Assembly (NCBI RefSeq): GCF_009805705.1
Contig: NZ_VSMB01000001.1
Location: 372,001 to 436,000, forward strand
Reading direction: 5' to 3'
DNA length: 64,000 nt
Origin: Ruania rhizosphaerae
GTDB taxonomy: Bacteria > Actinomycetota > Actinomycetes > Actinomycetales > Beutenbergiaceae
Part shown: positions 26,275 to 34,890 of the stretch, piece by piece
Layout of the letters: the number at the start of each line of letters is the position of its first letter
Position numbering within the stretch: position 1 is the stretch's first letter
The notes under the pieces: generated by a model
What the model was told of the DNA's origin: nothing
What the model saw: only the letters and a program-made list of their open reading frames with translations
Databases searched by the model: none
Position numbers and translations under genes: made by a program

Positions 26275-27297
26275 TCAGAAGGCGTCGGGATAGAGCCCTT
26301 CGGCGATCTGCCGGACGATCGCGACGTTGCCCAGCGTCCCGGGGAAGACGTCGGAGCTGGAGACCGCGATCAGGCGACCTTCACGCACGGCAGGCATGTC
26401 GGGGAAGGTCGTCTCCAGGTACTCCCTGGTGGCCGCCTCATGCGCCTCGTCATAGACCGAGAACACCAATGCATCGGGCTCCTCGGCCGCCAGCGACTCC
26501 GGCGTGATGGTCGCGGCGAAGAAGTCGGCGAACGCGGCCTGGTCCGGACGGTAGACGTTGTCGGCACCAGCGCGGGAAAGGATGTCGTACTCAATCCCCG
26601 CACCGATCGCCTGCAGGGTGGTCCCGTCCACGTAGACCTGCGCCACCCGCAATGGCTCGACGGCGGCCACCGCGGCCTCGACCTCGTCCAGGTCGGCCTG
26701 GCTCTGCGCGATGAGGTCCGCGGCGGCCTCCTCCACACCGAAGATCGTCCCGATGTTCTCCAGGTCCGTGAACAGGTCGGTGACCTCGCCGCCCATCCTC
26801 CGCTCGGCGCACCCGCCAGTGGCGACGTACACCGCTGCACCGGTCTGTTCGAGCTGGTCGATACTCGCGAACCCCTGCTCCGCGGTGAACTCGTACGTGG
26901 TCGGCGAGTAGACGAAGTCCGGCTCCACGGCCAGCAGGTCCTCTCGGCTGGGTGGCATGACATCCCCGATCACCGGCACGTCAGCGGCCAGGCCGGCGAC
27001 GTCGTCGGGAAGGGCTTGAGCCCCGGTCTGAGCCTGCCCGGCGAGGTGGTCGGCCAGGCCCAGGCGCAACAGCAGCTCGGTCTGGGCGGGGTGCATCCCC
27101 ACCACAGCCCCGGGGATGTCATCGACGACGACGTCCCGTCCGCAGTTCTCGATCGTCACCTCCTCCGTGACGTTTGTCTCGCCGGCGCTGGGCGTGACAC
27201 CGGATCCGCACCCGGTCAGCAGCAGCGCCCCGGCGAGGGCGGCGGGCGCCAGGCGTGTGGGTGCAACGGAAGCAGCGTTTATGAGGACGTCGCGCAT
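26275..27297 (-). CDS. Iron-siderophore type ABC transporter, substrate-binding lipoprotein
   Basis: The 340-aa protein has an N-terminal signal and lipobox LLTGC (Cys about residue 30). A FecB/BtuF-type periplasmic-binding fold follows, with PGAVVGMHPAQTELLLRLGL near 62 and EPDFVYSP near 120. It captures a ferric siderophore or other metal chelate outside the membrane. The ATG overlaps the end of the ATPase gene by 19 nt. It is the third gene of a permease-ATPase-binding protein operon on the minus strand. Confidence 0.88.
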   Translation of the reverse strand: MRDVLINAASVAPTRLAPAALAGALLLTGCGSGVTPSAGETNVTEEVTIENCGRDVVVDDIPGAVVGMHPAQTELLLRLGLADHLAGQAQTGAQALPDDVAGLAADVPVIGDVMPPSREDLLAVEPDFVYSPTTYEFTAEQGFASIDQLEQTGAAVYVATGGCAERRMGGEVTDLFTDLENIGTIFGVEEAAADLIAQSQADLDEVEAAVAAVEPLRVAQVYVDGTTLQAIGAGIEYDILSRAGADNVYRPDQAAFADFFAATITPESLAAEEPDALVFSVYDEAHEAATREYLETTFPDMPAVREGRLIAVSSSDVFPGTLGNVAIVRQIAEGLYPDAF

Positions 27298-28127
27298 GAT
27301 CGTGTGGTTCCTTCTGTGGAGGGGTCAGTGCGGGAGGGTGCAGCGGGCGGTTCGGGTGCCGAGTGGGCGGCGAACGGCCGGAAGGCGTAAACCGGGTCGC
27401 TGGGCTCGCCGAGCACACGGACGTCGACGGCGAAGGTGGTGCGGATGAGGCCCGGGGTCAGCACCTCCACGGGCGGTCCGGAGGCGATGATCCGCCCCTC
27501 GGCGAGCACCACGACGTGGTCGCAATACTGGGCCGCGAGGTTGAGATCGTGCAGGGCCGCGATCACGGTCCGGCCGAGACCCCGGACGGTGCTCATCAGT
27601 TCGTGCTGATGAGCGATGTCGAGGTGATTGCTCGGCTCGTCGAGCACGAGGATCGGGCTCTCCTGGGCAAGCGCCCGCGCCAGCATGACCCGCTGCCGCT
27701 GCCCGCCGGAGAGGGTGGCGACCATGCGATCACCCAGATCTGCGATCTCCGCCCGGAGCATCGCCTCGTCCACGATGCGCAGATCCTCGGCGGTGTCCCG
27801 GCCGAACGAGGCATGATGCGGTGCACGACCCAGGGCCACGGTCTCCGCCACGGTCAGGTCGAAGTCGGTGGGCGGATCCTGCAGCATCACCGCCACCGAT
27901 CGCGCCGCCTGCCGCCCGCTGAGGCTCAGCACGTCCCGGCCATCGAGGTGCACAGTGCCGCGCCTCGGCTTCACCGCCCGGTACAAGGTGCGCAGCAGCG
28001 AGGACTTCCCGCTCCCATTCGGCCCGACCAGTCCCACCACAGTTCCCGGTTCCACTGTCAGCGAGGCATCGCGCACCACATCACGCCCGCCCAGGGTCAC
28101 CGTGACGGCGTCGAACTCCACTGTCAT
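27279..28127 (-). CDS. Iron-siderophore type ABC transporter, ATP-binding protein
   Basis: From ATG 28127 the 282-aa protein matches FecE/FepC length, with Walker A LVGPNGSGKSS, the signature LSGGQRQRV and Walker B ILVLDEPSNHLDI. The frame stays open through three 87-bp repeats to an ATG at 28388 that overlaps the permease stop (ATGA). This would give 369 residues with an 87-residue repetitive N-terminus. I prefer the shorter form because homologues begin at that point, but the coupled start is possible. It energises the FecCD-type permease encoded at 28385. Confidence 0.86.
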   Translation of the reverse strand: MTVEFDAVTVTLGGRDVVRDASLTVEPGTVVGLVGPNGSGKSSLLRTLYRAVKPRRGTVHLDGRDVLSLSGRQAARSVAVMLQDPPTDFDLTVAETVALGRAPHHASFGRDTAEDLRIVDEAMLRAEIADLGDRMVATLSGGQRQRVMLARALAQESPILVLDEPSNHLDIAHQHELMSTVRGLGRTVIAALHDLNLAAQYCDHVVVLAEGRIIASGPPVEVLTPGLIRTTFAVDVRVLGEPSDPVYAFRPFAAHSAPEPPAAPSRTDPSTEGTTRSCATSS

Positions 28128-28384
28128 CGGTGCTCTCTGGTCTGAGCCCTCCGGTACCCCGCTCCGGCGGCCCTCGTCCCTCACGCCACCTCCACCCGGG
28201 TTCCTCACGCTCATCGGTGCTCTCTGGTCTGAGCCCTCCGGTACCCCGCTCCGGCGGCCCTCGTCCCTCACGCCACCTCCACCCGGGTTCCTCACGCTCA
28301 TCGGTGCTCTCTGGTCTGAGCCCTCCGGTACCCCGCTCCGGCGGCCCTCGTCCCTCACGCCACCTCCACCCGGGTTCCTCAGGC
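28124..28384. repeat. Three tandem 87-bp repeats at the permease-ATPase junction
   Basis: Units begin at 28124, 28211 and 28298, and a 7-base start of a fourth (TCATCGG) is at 28385. Period 87 bp equals 29 codons, so the minus-strand frame stays open. Read that way each unit starts MSVRNPGGGGVRDEG (MSLRN in the permease-side copy), followed by RRSGVPEGSDQRAP. Each unit contains an ATG. The units differ by at most a base or two, so the expansion is recent. Confidence 0.95.
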
Positions 28385-29509
28385 TCATCGGCCGAACCCC
28401 GCCCGGTCGGCACCGCTGCGGCGCATCAGCCAGAGGAAGAACGGTGCCCCGACGAACGCCGTCAGGATCCCCAACGGGATTTCGGTCGGAGCGGCCACGG
28501 TCCGCGCGAGCAGATCGGCTGCCATCAGGAAGACCGCACCGCCGAGCACCGCCACAGGCAGCATGCGCCGGTGATCGGCGCCGACCGCGATCCGCGCGAT
28601 GTGCGGCACCACCAACCCCACGAACCCGATACCGCCGGCGACCGACACCACCGAGCCGGTCAGCAGCGAGGCGACCACCAGCAGGATGGCCCGCATCCGG
28701 GCGGCGTCCACCCCGAGGGAGACAGCGGACTCGTCCCCGGTCATCAACGCATTCAGCGACCGCGCCAGCAGTGCCGCGACCACACATCCCACCACCAACG
28801 CCACCGCAGGTCCGATCAGGCTCGACATCGTCGCCGCCGACACGCTGCCGAGGAGGAAGAAGAGCACGCTGACCACGTTCTGGGCGTCGGTGGAGATCGT
28901 CAGGTAGCTCGTCACCGCGCTGAACAGGGTGCCGAGCGCCACGCCCACGAGGATCATCCGGGTCGGTGACAGCGCCCCGTCCTTACGTGCGAGCGCCGCC
29001 ACGCACACACAGGCAGCGAGTGCACCGACAAAGGCGGCGAGGTTCATCGACATCCCACCCAGTGCCGCCGACCCGAGCACGATCACGAGGACGGCGCCGA
29101 CGCTCGCGCCGGAGGAGACACCGAGGATGTAGGGCTCGGCGAGCGGGTTGCGCACCGTGACCTGCATCAGTGCACCGGCCAGCGACAGGCCGGCTCCGGC
29201 AAGCCCCGCCAGCAGCGCTCGCGGCAGGCGGAACTGCCACACGGCCTGATCCTGCAGTGCGGTCAGCGATCCGTCCGACATCCATGGCATTCCCGGCGTC
29301 AGGTGCCCGATCACGATCTTGGCCGCCTGCACGGTGCTGACCTCCACCGAGCCCACGGCGCCCGAGAGCACCACGAGCACTCCGACGGCCACCACCAGGA
29401 CGCCGCAGATCACCGTGGTGCGCGTGGCGCGCGCGGCGCGAGCTCGTGCGGTGGCGGAGCGATCGCCGTCGGGTGGGCGCACGCCGATAGCGGATGAGGA
29501 GGTGGGCAC
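28385..29509 (-). CDS. Iron-siderophore type ABC transporter permease (FecCD family)
   Basis: The 374-aa protein has an Arg/Ala-rich start and about ten membrane helices. FecCD motifs include RLPRALLAGLAGAGLSLAGALMQ, NPLAEPYILGVSSGAS and GFVGLVVPHIARI, where the glycine-rich loop contacts the ATPase. It imports a ferric chelate together with the ATPase and binding protein encoded downstream. GTG 29509 is the start, divergent from the fused ABC transporters. The intergenic region carries a metal-box-like palindrome. Confidence 0.93.
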   Translation of the reverse strand: MPTSSSAIGVRPPDGDRSATARARAARATRTTVICGVLVVAVGVLVVLSGAVGSVEVSTVQAAKIVIGHLTPGMPWMSDGSLTALQDQAVWQFRLPRALLAGLAGAGLSLAGALMQVTVRNPLAEPYILGVSSGASVGAVLVIVLGSAALGGMSMNLAAFVGALAACVCVAALARKDGALSPTRMILVGVALGTLFSAVTSYLTISTDAQNVVSVLFFLLGSVSAATMSSLIGPAVALVVGCVVAALLARSLNALMTGDESAVSLGVDAARMRAILLVVASLLTGSVVSVAGGIGFVGLVVPHIARIAVGADHRRMLPVAVLGGAVFLMAADLLARTVAAPTEIPLGILTAFVGAPFFLWLMRRSGADRAGFGR

Positions 29510-29525
29510 GGGATCGCACTATAGT

Positions 29526-29543
29526 GATAGCGATTCTCATATC
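29526..29543. promoter_or_regulatory. Candidate metal-responsive (Fur/Zur/IdeR-like) operator
   Basis: GATAGCGATTCTCATATC has outer GATA/TATC symmetry and resembles Fur-type boxes built of GATWAT-like units. It sits next to CACTATAGTG (29517-29526), in the 54-bp region shared by the FecCD permease gene and the divergent ABC pair. Which regulator binds is unknown. Confidence 0.45.
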
Positions 29544-29563
29544 CAAACTCGACAGGCATTCTC

Positions 29564-31327
29564 ATGATGATCAACGCGAACGTCGCGCCCTACGCTCGCC
29601 AGGCGTGGCCACGGCTGGCCGGCACCGCATCCCTCACCCTGCTCGCCTCAGGCGCCTCCATCGGCGCAGCGTTCGCCATGGCTGCAGCCTTCACGCACAT
29701 CCTCAGCTCCGATGGCACAGTTCCAGCCGGCCCACTGACGGCGGCCGTGGCCCTGCTCGGGTTGCGTGCCCTGCTGCTGTGGTGCCGTGACCAGTCCGCA
29801 CTGCACACCGGAACGGTCGTCGCTCGCGCCATCCGGGAGAAGCTGCTGCGGCACATCGTGGCACTCGGCCCCGCGCACCGATGGCCGGGCGGGCGCGCCA
29901 GCGCGCACCTCGCAGCCGTCGACGGCTGCGAGCACCTCAAGGGATACGTCGGCAACTACCTACCGCAGGTGCTCGCCGCGATACTCGTCCCTGCGGCCCT
30001 GACCGTCGTGCTCTTCCTGCGCGACCCGGCCGCGGCGCTCGTGGTGGTCGCCGGTGTGACATGCGTGCCACTCGCGCACCGGATCACCAAGCGACTCCTC
30101 GGCGCACGTGCTGCCGAGCACTGGCGAGCCTACGACCGGTATGCAGCCCGCGTGAGCGACAACATCGCCGGGATCGCCACCCTCGCCGGCTTCGGTGCCG
30201 CCGAGCGGCGCGGCGCCCAGCTTGCCCGGGACGCGGAGACTCTGCGGGCCGCCACGACGGCGAATATGAACGTCTCCCTCTCCACCTCTGTGATCACGTC
30301 CGCCGCCATGCTCCTGGGTACGTCGGGGGCGACGCTACTGGCGGCCTGGCACGCGGCCGAGGGCCGGCTGGCTGCTGGGGACGTGCTGTTGGTGCTCTTT
30401 CTCGCTGCCGAGTGCTTCCGGCCGCTGCAGGATCTGCAGAGCTACTGGCACGAGGGCTTCTACGGCCTGGCGGCCGCCGCCTCCATCAACCGCATCCTCG
30501 CGACCGAACCGCAGGTGACCACAGCCGCGGACGCGACGCCGATCGCGCTCGCCGGACCTCCCGGCCTGCGCCTGGAGCACGTCAGTTTCACCTACCCGGG
30601 CGCCGAGCGAGCGAGCCTGAACCAGATCAGCGTCACCATCCCCGCGGGCTGGACCACGGCTCTGGTAGGAGCCAGCGGCGCGGGGAAGACCACCCTCACC
30701 GCGCTGCTCCTGCGGGACATCGACCCGGATGATGGCTCGGTGCAGCTGGGCACCGCGGACGGGCACCACGACCTACGCACTCTCCCGCTGAGTCAGTTGC
30801 GCCACATCAGCGCCCGCGTGAGTCAGGACGTGGTGCTGATGGAGGGCACCGTGGCCGAGAACGTGCACCTCGCAGCGCCCCCCGATGCCACCGATGCGGA
30901 CGTGGACGACGCCATGGCGGCCGCCCGGGTGACATCCTTCCTCGCCGACCTCCCCGAGGGCGCCGCCAGCAACGTCGGAGAGGGCGGGCAGCACCTCTCC
31001 GGCGGACAGCGTCAACGGGTGGCGCTGGCACGAGCGTTCGTGCAGCGGGCGCCGCTGCTGGTGCTCGACGAGGCCTCCAGCGCCCTCGATGGGGAGAACG
31101 AGGCCCTCATCACCGAGGCGGTCCGCTCCGGCGACGGCTCGCGCACCACGGTGGTGATCGCGCACCGGCTCTCCACGGTGGCCCACGCCGACCATGTCAT
31201 CGTGCTGGGCGAAGGCCGTGTGCTGGAGGAAGGCAGTCCAGCCCAGCTGGAGGCGGAGGGCGGCCCCTGGGCGGCCATGGTGCGGGCGCAACGGATTGCC
31301 GACGGCGGAACGCAGGTGGTCTCGTGA
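29564..31327 (+). CDS. ABC transporter half (fused membrane and ATPase domains), siderophore-linked
   Basis: The 587-aa protein has six N-terminal membrane helices (about 20-310). A nucleotide-binding domain follows with Walker A LVGASGAGKTT near 365, the signature LSGGQRQR near 477 and Walker B LLVLDEASSALD. ATG 29564 overlaps the next in-frame ATG 29567. It is coupled by GTGA to a similar gene. Pairs of this type beside FecBCD operons include IrtAB/YbtPQ siderophore transporters, but CydDC-like exporters look similar, so direction and substrate are open. Confidence 0.9.
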   Translation: MMINANVAPYARQAWPRLAGTASLTLLASGASIGAAFAMAAAFTHILSSDGTVPAGPLTAAVALLGLRALLLWCRDQSALHTGTVVARAIREKLLRHIVALGPAHRWPGGRASAHLAAVDGCEHLKGYVGNYLPQVLAAILVPAALTVVLFLRDPAAALVVVAGVTCVPLAHRITKRLLGARAAEHWRAYDRYAARVSDNIAGIATLAGFGAAERRGAQLARDAETLRAATTANMNVSLSTSVITSAAMLLGTSGATLLAAWHAAEGRLAAGDVLLVLFLAAECFRPLQDLQSYWHEGFYGLAAAASINRILATEPQVTTAADATPIALAGPPGLRLEHVSFTYPGAERASLNQISVTIPAGWTTALVGASGAGKTTLTALLLRDIDPDDGSVQLGTADGHHDLRTLPLSQLRHISARVSQDVVLMEGTVAENVHLAAPPDATDADVDDAMAAARVTSFLADLPEGAASNVGEGGQHLSGGQRQRVALARAFVQRAPLLVLDEASSALDGENEALITEAVRSGDGSRTTVVIAHRLSTVAHADHVIVLGEGRVLEEGSPAQLEAEGGPWAAMVRAQRIADGGTQVVS

Positions 31328-33222
31328 GCAACCTCGACCAGGGCACGTCAGTGGATGCCGCGCCACAGCGGCACGCACCACCGTATGTCGCGTACGGAGC
31401 ATACGGCGCACCGGCGAATGGCCTGCGGTTGGACGATGTGCGCGCACTCAGGGTCGTCCTGGCCGGATGGCGGGGCTGGTATGTGGCCGCTCTGGCATGG
31501 AACGCCGTCGTCCATCTCTCGGCGGCGGTGGCAGCCGGGGCCGCAGCCTATGCGGTGGCAGCCGCCGTCACCGGAGTGGCCGGCAGCACGCGGGTGGACC
31601 TGGTGCTGCCGACGGTGCTGGTGCTCGGGGCGACCCTGGTGCGCAGCGTGGCGGTGTGGCAGGAGGCCTACACCAGCCACGACGTCGCATTCCGGGTGCT
31701 GGCGCGGGTGCGCGGATGGCTGTTCGCCGGGCTGGCACGGATCGCACCGGGAGGCGTGGCGCGGCGCCGGACGGGCGATCTGACCACCCTGAGCACGAAC
31801 GACTCCGAGGCGCTGGAGATCTTTCTCGCGCACTCCTCGCTCTACATCATCGGCCGGTTCCTGGCCACGCCGCTGATCGTGGTGGGACTAGCGCTGATCA
31901 GCCTGCCCGCGGCACTGGTGACGCTGCCGTTCCTGGCGCTGGCCGTGCTGGTACCACTCGCGGCGCGGCGCAGTGCCCGGGAGCAGGGCCGGCGGACGCG
32001 GGCCGTGACCGCCGAGATCGGTGCGGACATGCAGGAGAACGTGGGGGCCGTGCGGGAGATCGCAGCCTTCGGACTGCTCGAAAAACGGTTGGGCCGGCTC
32101 GCCGCTCAGCAGACCCGGCTGTGGCGAGCACAGCGGGCGACCACGATCCGTACGGGGGTGGAGACCGCCGTCGGGGGTGTGCTCTCCTCCCTGGTGGCGG
32201 TGTCCGCCACCGTGGTAGCCGTACGGGAGGTGGCAGCCGGGCGCCTGGCCCTCGAATGGTTGCCGGTGGTGGCGGCAGTGGCGGGCGCAACGCCTTCGGC
32301 GATCGCCCAGTGGGCGGCAACCACCCGGCACTATGGCAACACCGCGGCCTCGGCGCGGCGCATCGAGGGAATCCTCGACGCCCCCGATCCACTGCCGGTC
32401 ATCCCGGAGCGCGATGGGTCCAGCCCGACCGCCTCGCTGGGGTGCGTACCGGTTGCAAAACCCTCCGATTGCGACCCGAGCACACCCCACATCCGGGTGG
32501 AATCGGTCACCTACAGCTGGCCCGGTGCGCCCCGGTCAGCCGTGCGAGATGTCAGCGTGGCGATCGGGGCCGGGGAGACGGTCGCGCTGGCTGGCGCGAG
32601 CGGGGCGGGCAAGTCCACGCTGGGGGCGCTGCTGGCCCGTTGGTATGACCCGGACGTCGGGCGCATCCTCGTCGGGGGCACGGACCTGCGCGCGATGGAG
32701 CGAGCCGAACGGGTGGCCACTGTGTGCCTGGTGCCGCAGGAGCCGTACCTGTTCGCCGAATCAGTGCGGGAGAACCTCGCCGTGGCCCTACCGCAGGAGC
32801 TTCCCGACGACGCGCTGTGGGAGGCGCTGGAGCGCACCCGCGCAGCCGATGTGGTGCGTGGGATGCCGCACGGGCTGGACACGGTGCTCGCCGATCGCGG
32901 GCGTAGCCTCTCCGGAGGCGAACGGCAGCGACTGGCGCTGGCTCGTGCTGCGCTGCGCCGGCCGGAGGTGCTCATCCTGGACGAAGCCGTCAGTCAGCTC
33001 GACCTCGAGAACGAGGTGGCACTACGGGACAGTCTCATCGGCACCGCCACCACCACCGTGGTCATCGCGCACCGGCTCAGCACGCTGGTGACCACACCAC
33101 GGGTGCTCGTTCTCGACGGCGGATCACTGGTGGGTGACGGCGCGCACGAGGAACTGCTGGCCGGATGCGACGCCTACCGGCGCCTGGTCCGTCCCCAGCT
33201 CGACCTACGGAAGGGCACATGA
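31324..33222 (+). CDS. ABC transporter half (fused membrane and ATPase domains), partner
   Basis: The 632-aa protein starts with GTG overlapping the previous stop. It has six membrane helices (about 45-340) and a C-terminal ATPase with LAGASGAGKST, the signature SLSGGERQRL, Walker B VLILDEAVSQLD and switch His in VVIAHRLS. With the protein at 29564-31327 it forms a heterodimer. The metal-box-like site before the pair and the FecBCD operon divergent from it suggest iron-chelate transport. The last bases of the gene carry the ribosome-binding site for a 23-codon ORF. Confidence 0.9.
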   Translation: MSNLDQGTSVDAAPQRHAPPYVAYGAYGAPANGLRLDDVRALRVVLAGWRGWYVAALAWNAVVHLSAAVAAGAAAYAVAAAVTGVAGSTRVDLVLPTVLVLGATLVRSVAVWQEAYTSHDVAFRVLARVRGWLFAGLARIAPGGVARRRTGDLTTLSTNDSEALEIFLAHSSLYIIGRFLATPLIVVGLALISLPAALVTLPFLALAVLVPLAARRSAREQGRRTRAVTAEIGADMQENVGAVREIAAFGLLEKRLGRLAAQQTRLWRAQRATTIRTGVETAVGGVLSSLVAVSATVVAVREVAAGRLALEWLPVVAAVAGATPSAIAQWAATTRHYGNTAASARRIEGILDAPDPLPVIPERDGSSPTASLGCVPVAKPSDCDPSTPHIRVESVTYSWPGAPRSAVRDVSVAIGAGETVALAGASGAGKSTLGALLARWYDPDVGRILVGGTDLRAMERAERVATVCLVPQEPYLFAESVRENLAVALPQELPDDALWEALERTRAADVVRGMPHGLDTVLADRGRSLSGGERQRLALARAALRRPEVLILDEAVSQLDLENEVALRDSLIGTATTTVVIAHRLSTLVTTPRVLVLDGGSLVGDGAHEELLAGCDAYRRLVRPQLDLRKGT

Positions 33223-33293
33223 TGGATGCAGCGCAGTACCCACAGTTCGAGATCGTGGTCTCCTACCTGATCACATCGATCTCGGTGGAGTGA
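33222..33293 (+). CDS. 23-aa translationally coupled small ORF
   Basis: ATG 33222 overlaps the last base of the ABC gene stop, and GGAAGGG lies 6 nt upstream, a strong site. The peptide is MDAAQYPQFEIVVSYLITSI plus three residues (ending SVE). I find no known family. It might be a real small peptide of the transporter operon, or the 5' stub of a larger gene cut off at its 3' side by the convergent dgoD region. The GTG-rich, Ile/Val-rich core is moderately hydrophobic. Confidence 0.45.
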   Translation: MDAAQYPQFEIVVSYLITSISVE

Positions 33294-33306
33294 TCGTCCG
33301 GAATCC

Positions 33307-34467
33307 TCACCACTCCGCCAGGCTGCCGTCGGTGTGATTCCAGGTGGGTGTGGCCCAGTCGTGCCCGTGCGCGGCAGCCTTGCGCACCTCTGCCTCGTCG
33401 ATCTCGACGCCCAGGCCCGGTCCGGTGAGGCGGTCGATGTGCCCGTCCCGCACGGTGAAGGGCGACGTGTCGGCGAGATAGTCGAGCAGATCCCAGCCCT
33501 CGTTGTAGTGGATGCCGAGGCTGGACTCCTGGATCACGGTGTTCGGTGAGGCCAGGTCCACCTGCAGGCAGGAGGCGAGTGCGATCGGGCCGAGCGGGCA
33601 GTGCGGGGCCAGGCCGGCGCCGTAGGTCTCGGCCATCGCTGCGATCCGGCGCGTCTCTGAGATGCCGCCGGCGTGGGAGATGTCCGGCTGCGCCACCGCG
33701 ATGCCCGCCTCGAGCAACGGCTTGAAGTCCCAGCGGGAGAAGGCCCGCTCGCCGGTGGCGATCGGAATCGAGCTGCGCTGCACCAGCCGTGGCAGGTGCT
33801 CGGCGGAGAGCTCGGGCACCACCGGCTCCTCCACCCACATCGGCATCAGTTCTTCGAGCAGTGGCAGCAGCCGGTGCGCCATCGCCGGGGAGACGCGGCC
33901 GTGGAAGTCCAGTGCGAAGTCGCCGGAGTCGCCCAACGTCTCCCGGGCGGCGTGAGCGCGGTCGACCACGTCAGCAATCGCGGCGGGTGAGTCGATGTGC
34001 CGCAGCACCCCGGAAGCGTTCATCTTCACGGCGGTGAAGCCCTGGTCGAGGCGAGCCTGGATGTGCTCGCGTACCCCGGCCGGGTCGTCGCCGCCGACCC
34101 AGGAGTAGGTGCGCACCCGGTCCCGCACGGCGCCACCGAGGAGCTCGTGCACGGGCACGCCGAGACGCTTGCCCGCGATGTCCCACAGGGCCTGGTCAAA
34201 GCCGGCGACCGCACTGTTGAGTACGGGCCCGTGGCGGTAGAAGCCGGAGCGCGTCAGGCGCTGCCAGGTGTCCTCGATGCGGCTCGCGTCGCTGCCCATC
34301 ACCTGGGGCGCCAGCTCGTGCACGGCGGCTTCGACGGTGGCGGCGCGACCCTCCAGCACGGGCTCGCCCCAGCCCACGAGCCCGTCGGAGGTCTCCACCC
34401 GCAGGAACAGCCACCGCGGCGGCACTCGGAACGTTTCGATCTTGGTGATGGTCGTCGATGAGCTCAC
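33307..34467 (-). CDS. dgoD: D-galactonate dehydratase (enolase superfamily)
   Basis: The 386-aa protein is a mandelate racemase/muconate lactonizing-type enzyme of normal length. An N-terminal capping domain is followed by a barrel with the Lys motif VKMNASG near residue 152, metal ligands in FALDFHGR, WVEEPVVP and ATGERAF, and the base in PDISHAGGISE. The end of the barrel has HCPLGPIALASCLQ. This pattern fits galactonate dehydratase, which converts D-galactonate to 2-keto-3-deoxygalactonate. It stands apart from other galactonate genes here. The GTG start at 34467 has only a weak ribosome site. Confidence 0.85.
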   Translation of the reverse strand: MSSSTTITKIETFRVPPRWLFLRVETSDGLVGWGEPVLEGRAATVEAAVHELAPQVMGSDASRIEDTWQRLTRSGFYRHGPVLNSAVAGFDQALWDIAGKRLGVPVHELLGGAVRDRVRTYSWVGGDDPAGVREHIQARLDQGFTAVKMNASGVLRHIDSPAAIADVVDRAHAARETLGDSGDFALDFHGRVSPAMAHRLLPLLEELMPMWVEEPVVPELSAEHLPRLVQRSSIPIATGERAFSRWDFKPLLEAGIAVAQPDISHAGGISETRRIAAMAETYGAGLAPHCPLGPIALASCLQVDLASPNTVIQESSLGIHYNEGWDLLDYLADTSPFTVRDGHIDRLTGPGLGVEIDEAEVRKAAAHGHDWATPTWNHTDGSLAEW

Positions 34468-34516
34468 CCCAGCAACCTACCGCCACCGGTGTGGGGTGCG
34501 TTTCACCGGCGCGAGC

Positions 34517-34801
34517 TCATGGCAGCGAGCCGTCGTAGTGCGGCCACAGGACGATGACCCGGATCGCATCGTTGGAACTGTCGAACCTGGCGTACCCGTG
34601 CGGCGGTGGGTCGCCGTCAAGCACACTGTCGACCTCGGCTACGAGCCGATCGAGGCCCCGCACCCTGGCGAAGGCACGTAGTCGTTCGCGTGCATGGCGC
34701 TGCGGTTCGCGCACCGCCAGGAGCCGTCTGCTCGGGGCAGTCGGGTGTTCGGGATCGATCTGTTTCACGAGCAGGCGCACGGGCGTGTCGTACCCGATCA
34801 C
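34517..34801 (-). CDS. Small hypothetical protein
   Basis: GTG 34801 has AAGGGAG 5 nt upstream, so I use it although the frame is open to 34933. The 94-residue product begins VIGYDTPVRLLVKQIDPEHP, is Arg- and Asp-rich, has no signal or membrane helix and matches no family I know. It lies between the terminator of the surface-protein gene and dgoD, on the same strand as both. Coding status rests on the ribosome site and third-position G+C only. Confidence 0.5.
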   Translation of the reverse strand: MIGYDTPVRLLVKQIDPEHPTAPSRRLLAVREPQRHARERLRAFARVRGLDRLVAEVDSVLDGDPPPHGYARFDSSNDAIRVIVLWPHYDGSLP

Positions 34802-34840
34802 ACGATCTCCCTTCCGGAGTGCCACCGTCCCCGGTGCGTG

Positions 34841-34882
34841 CGCAGTTCCCGCGGCGCGCTCGCGCGCGTCGCGGGAACTGCG
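34841..34882. terminator. Terminator hairpin after the surface-protein gene
   Basis: CGCAGTTCCCGCG (34841-34853) and CGCGGGAACTGCG (34870-34882) form a perfect 13-bp stem. It starts 8 bp beyond the stop codon of the LADTG protein gene (minus strand). Confidence 0.75.
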
Positions 34883-34890
34883 GTGCACGG

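Noticed and set aside
28124-28384. A CRISPR array from the regular repeats
   Set aside because: Units are 87 bp with no spacers, back to back, and no cas gene is near.
27279-28787. A 502-residue frame for the siderophore ATPase starting at 28787
   Set aside because: The part before 28388 runs antisense-like through the permease gene in another frame and is Arg/Gly noise. Only the starts at 28127 or 28388 are sensible.
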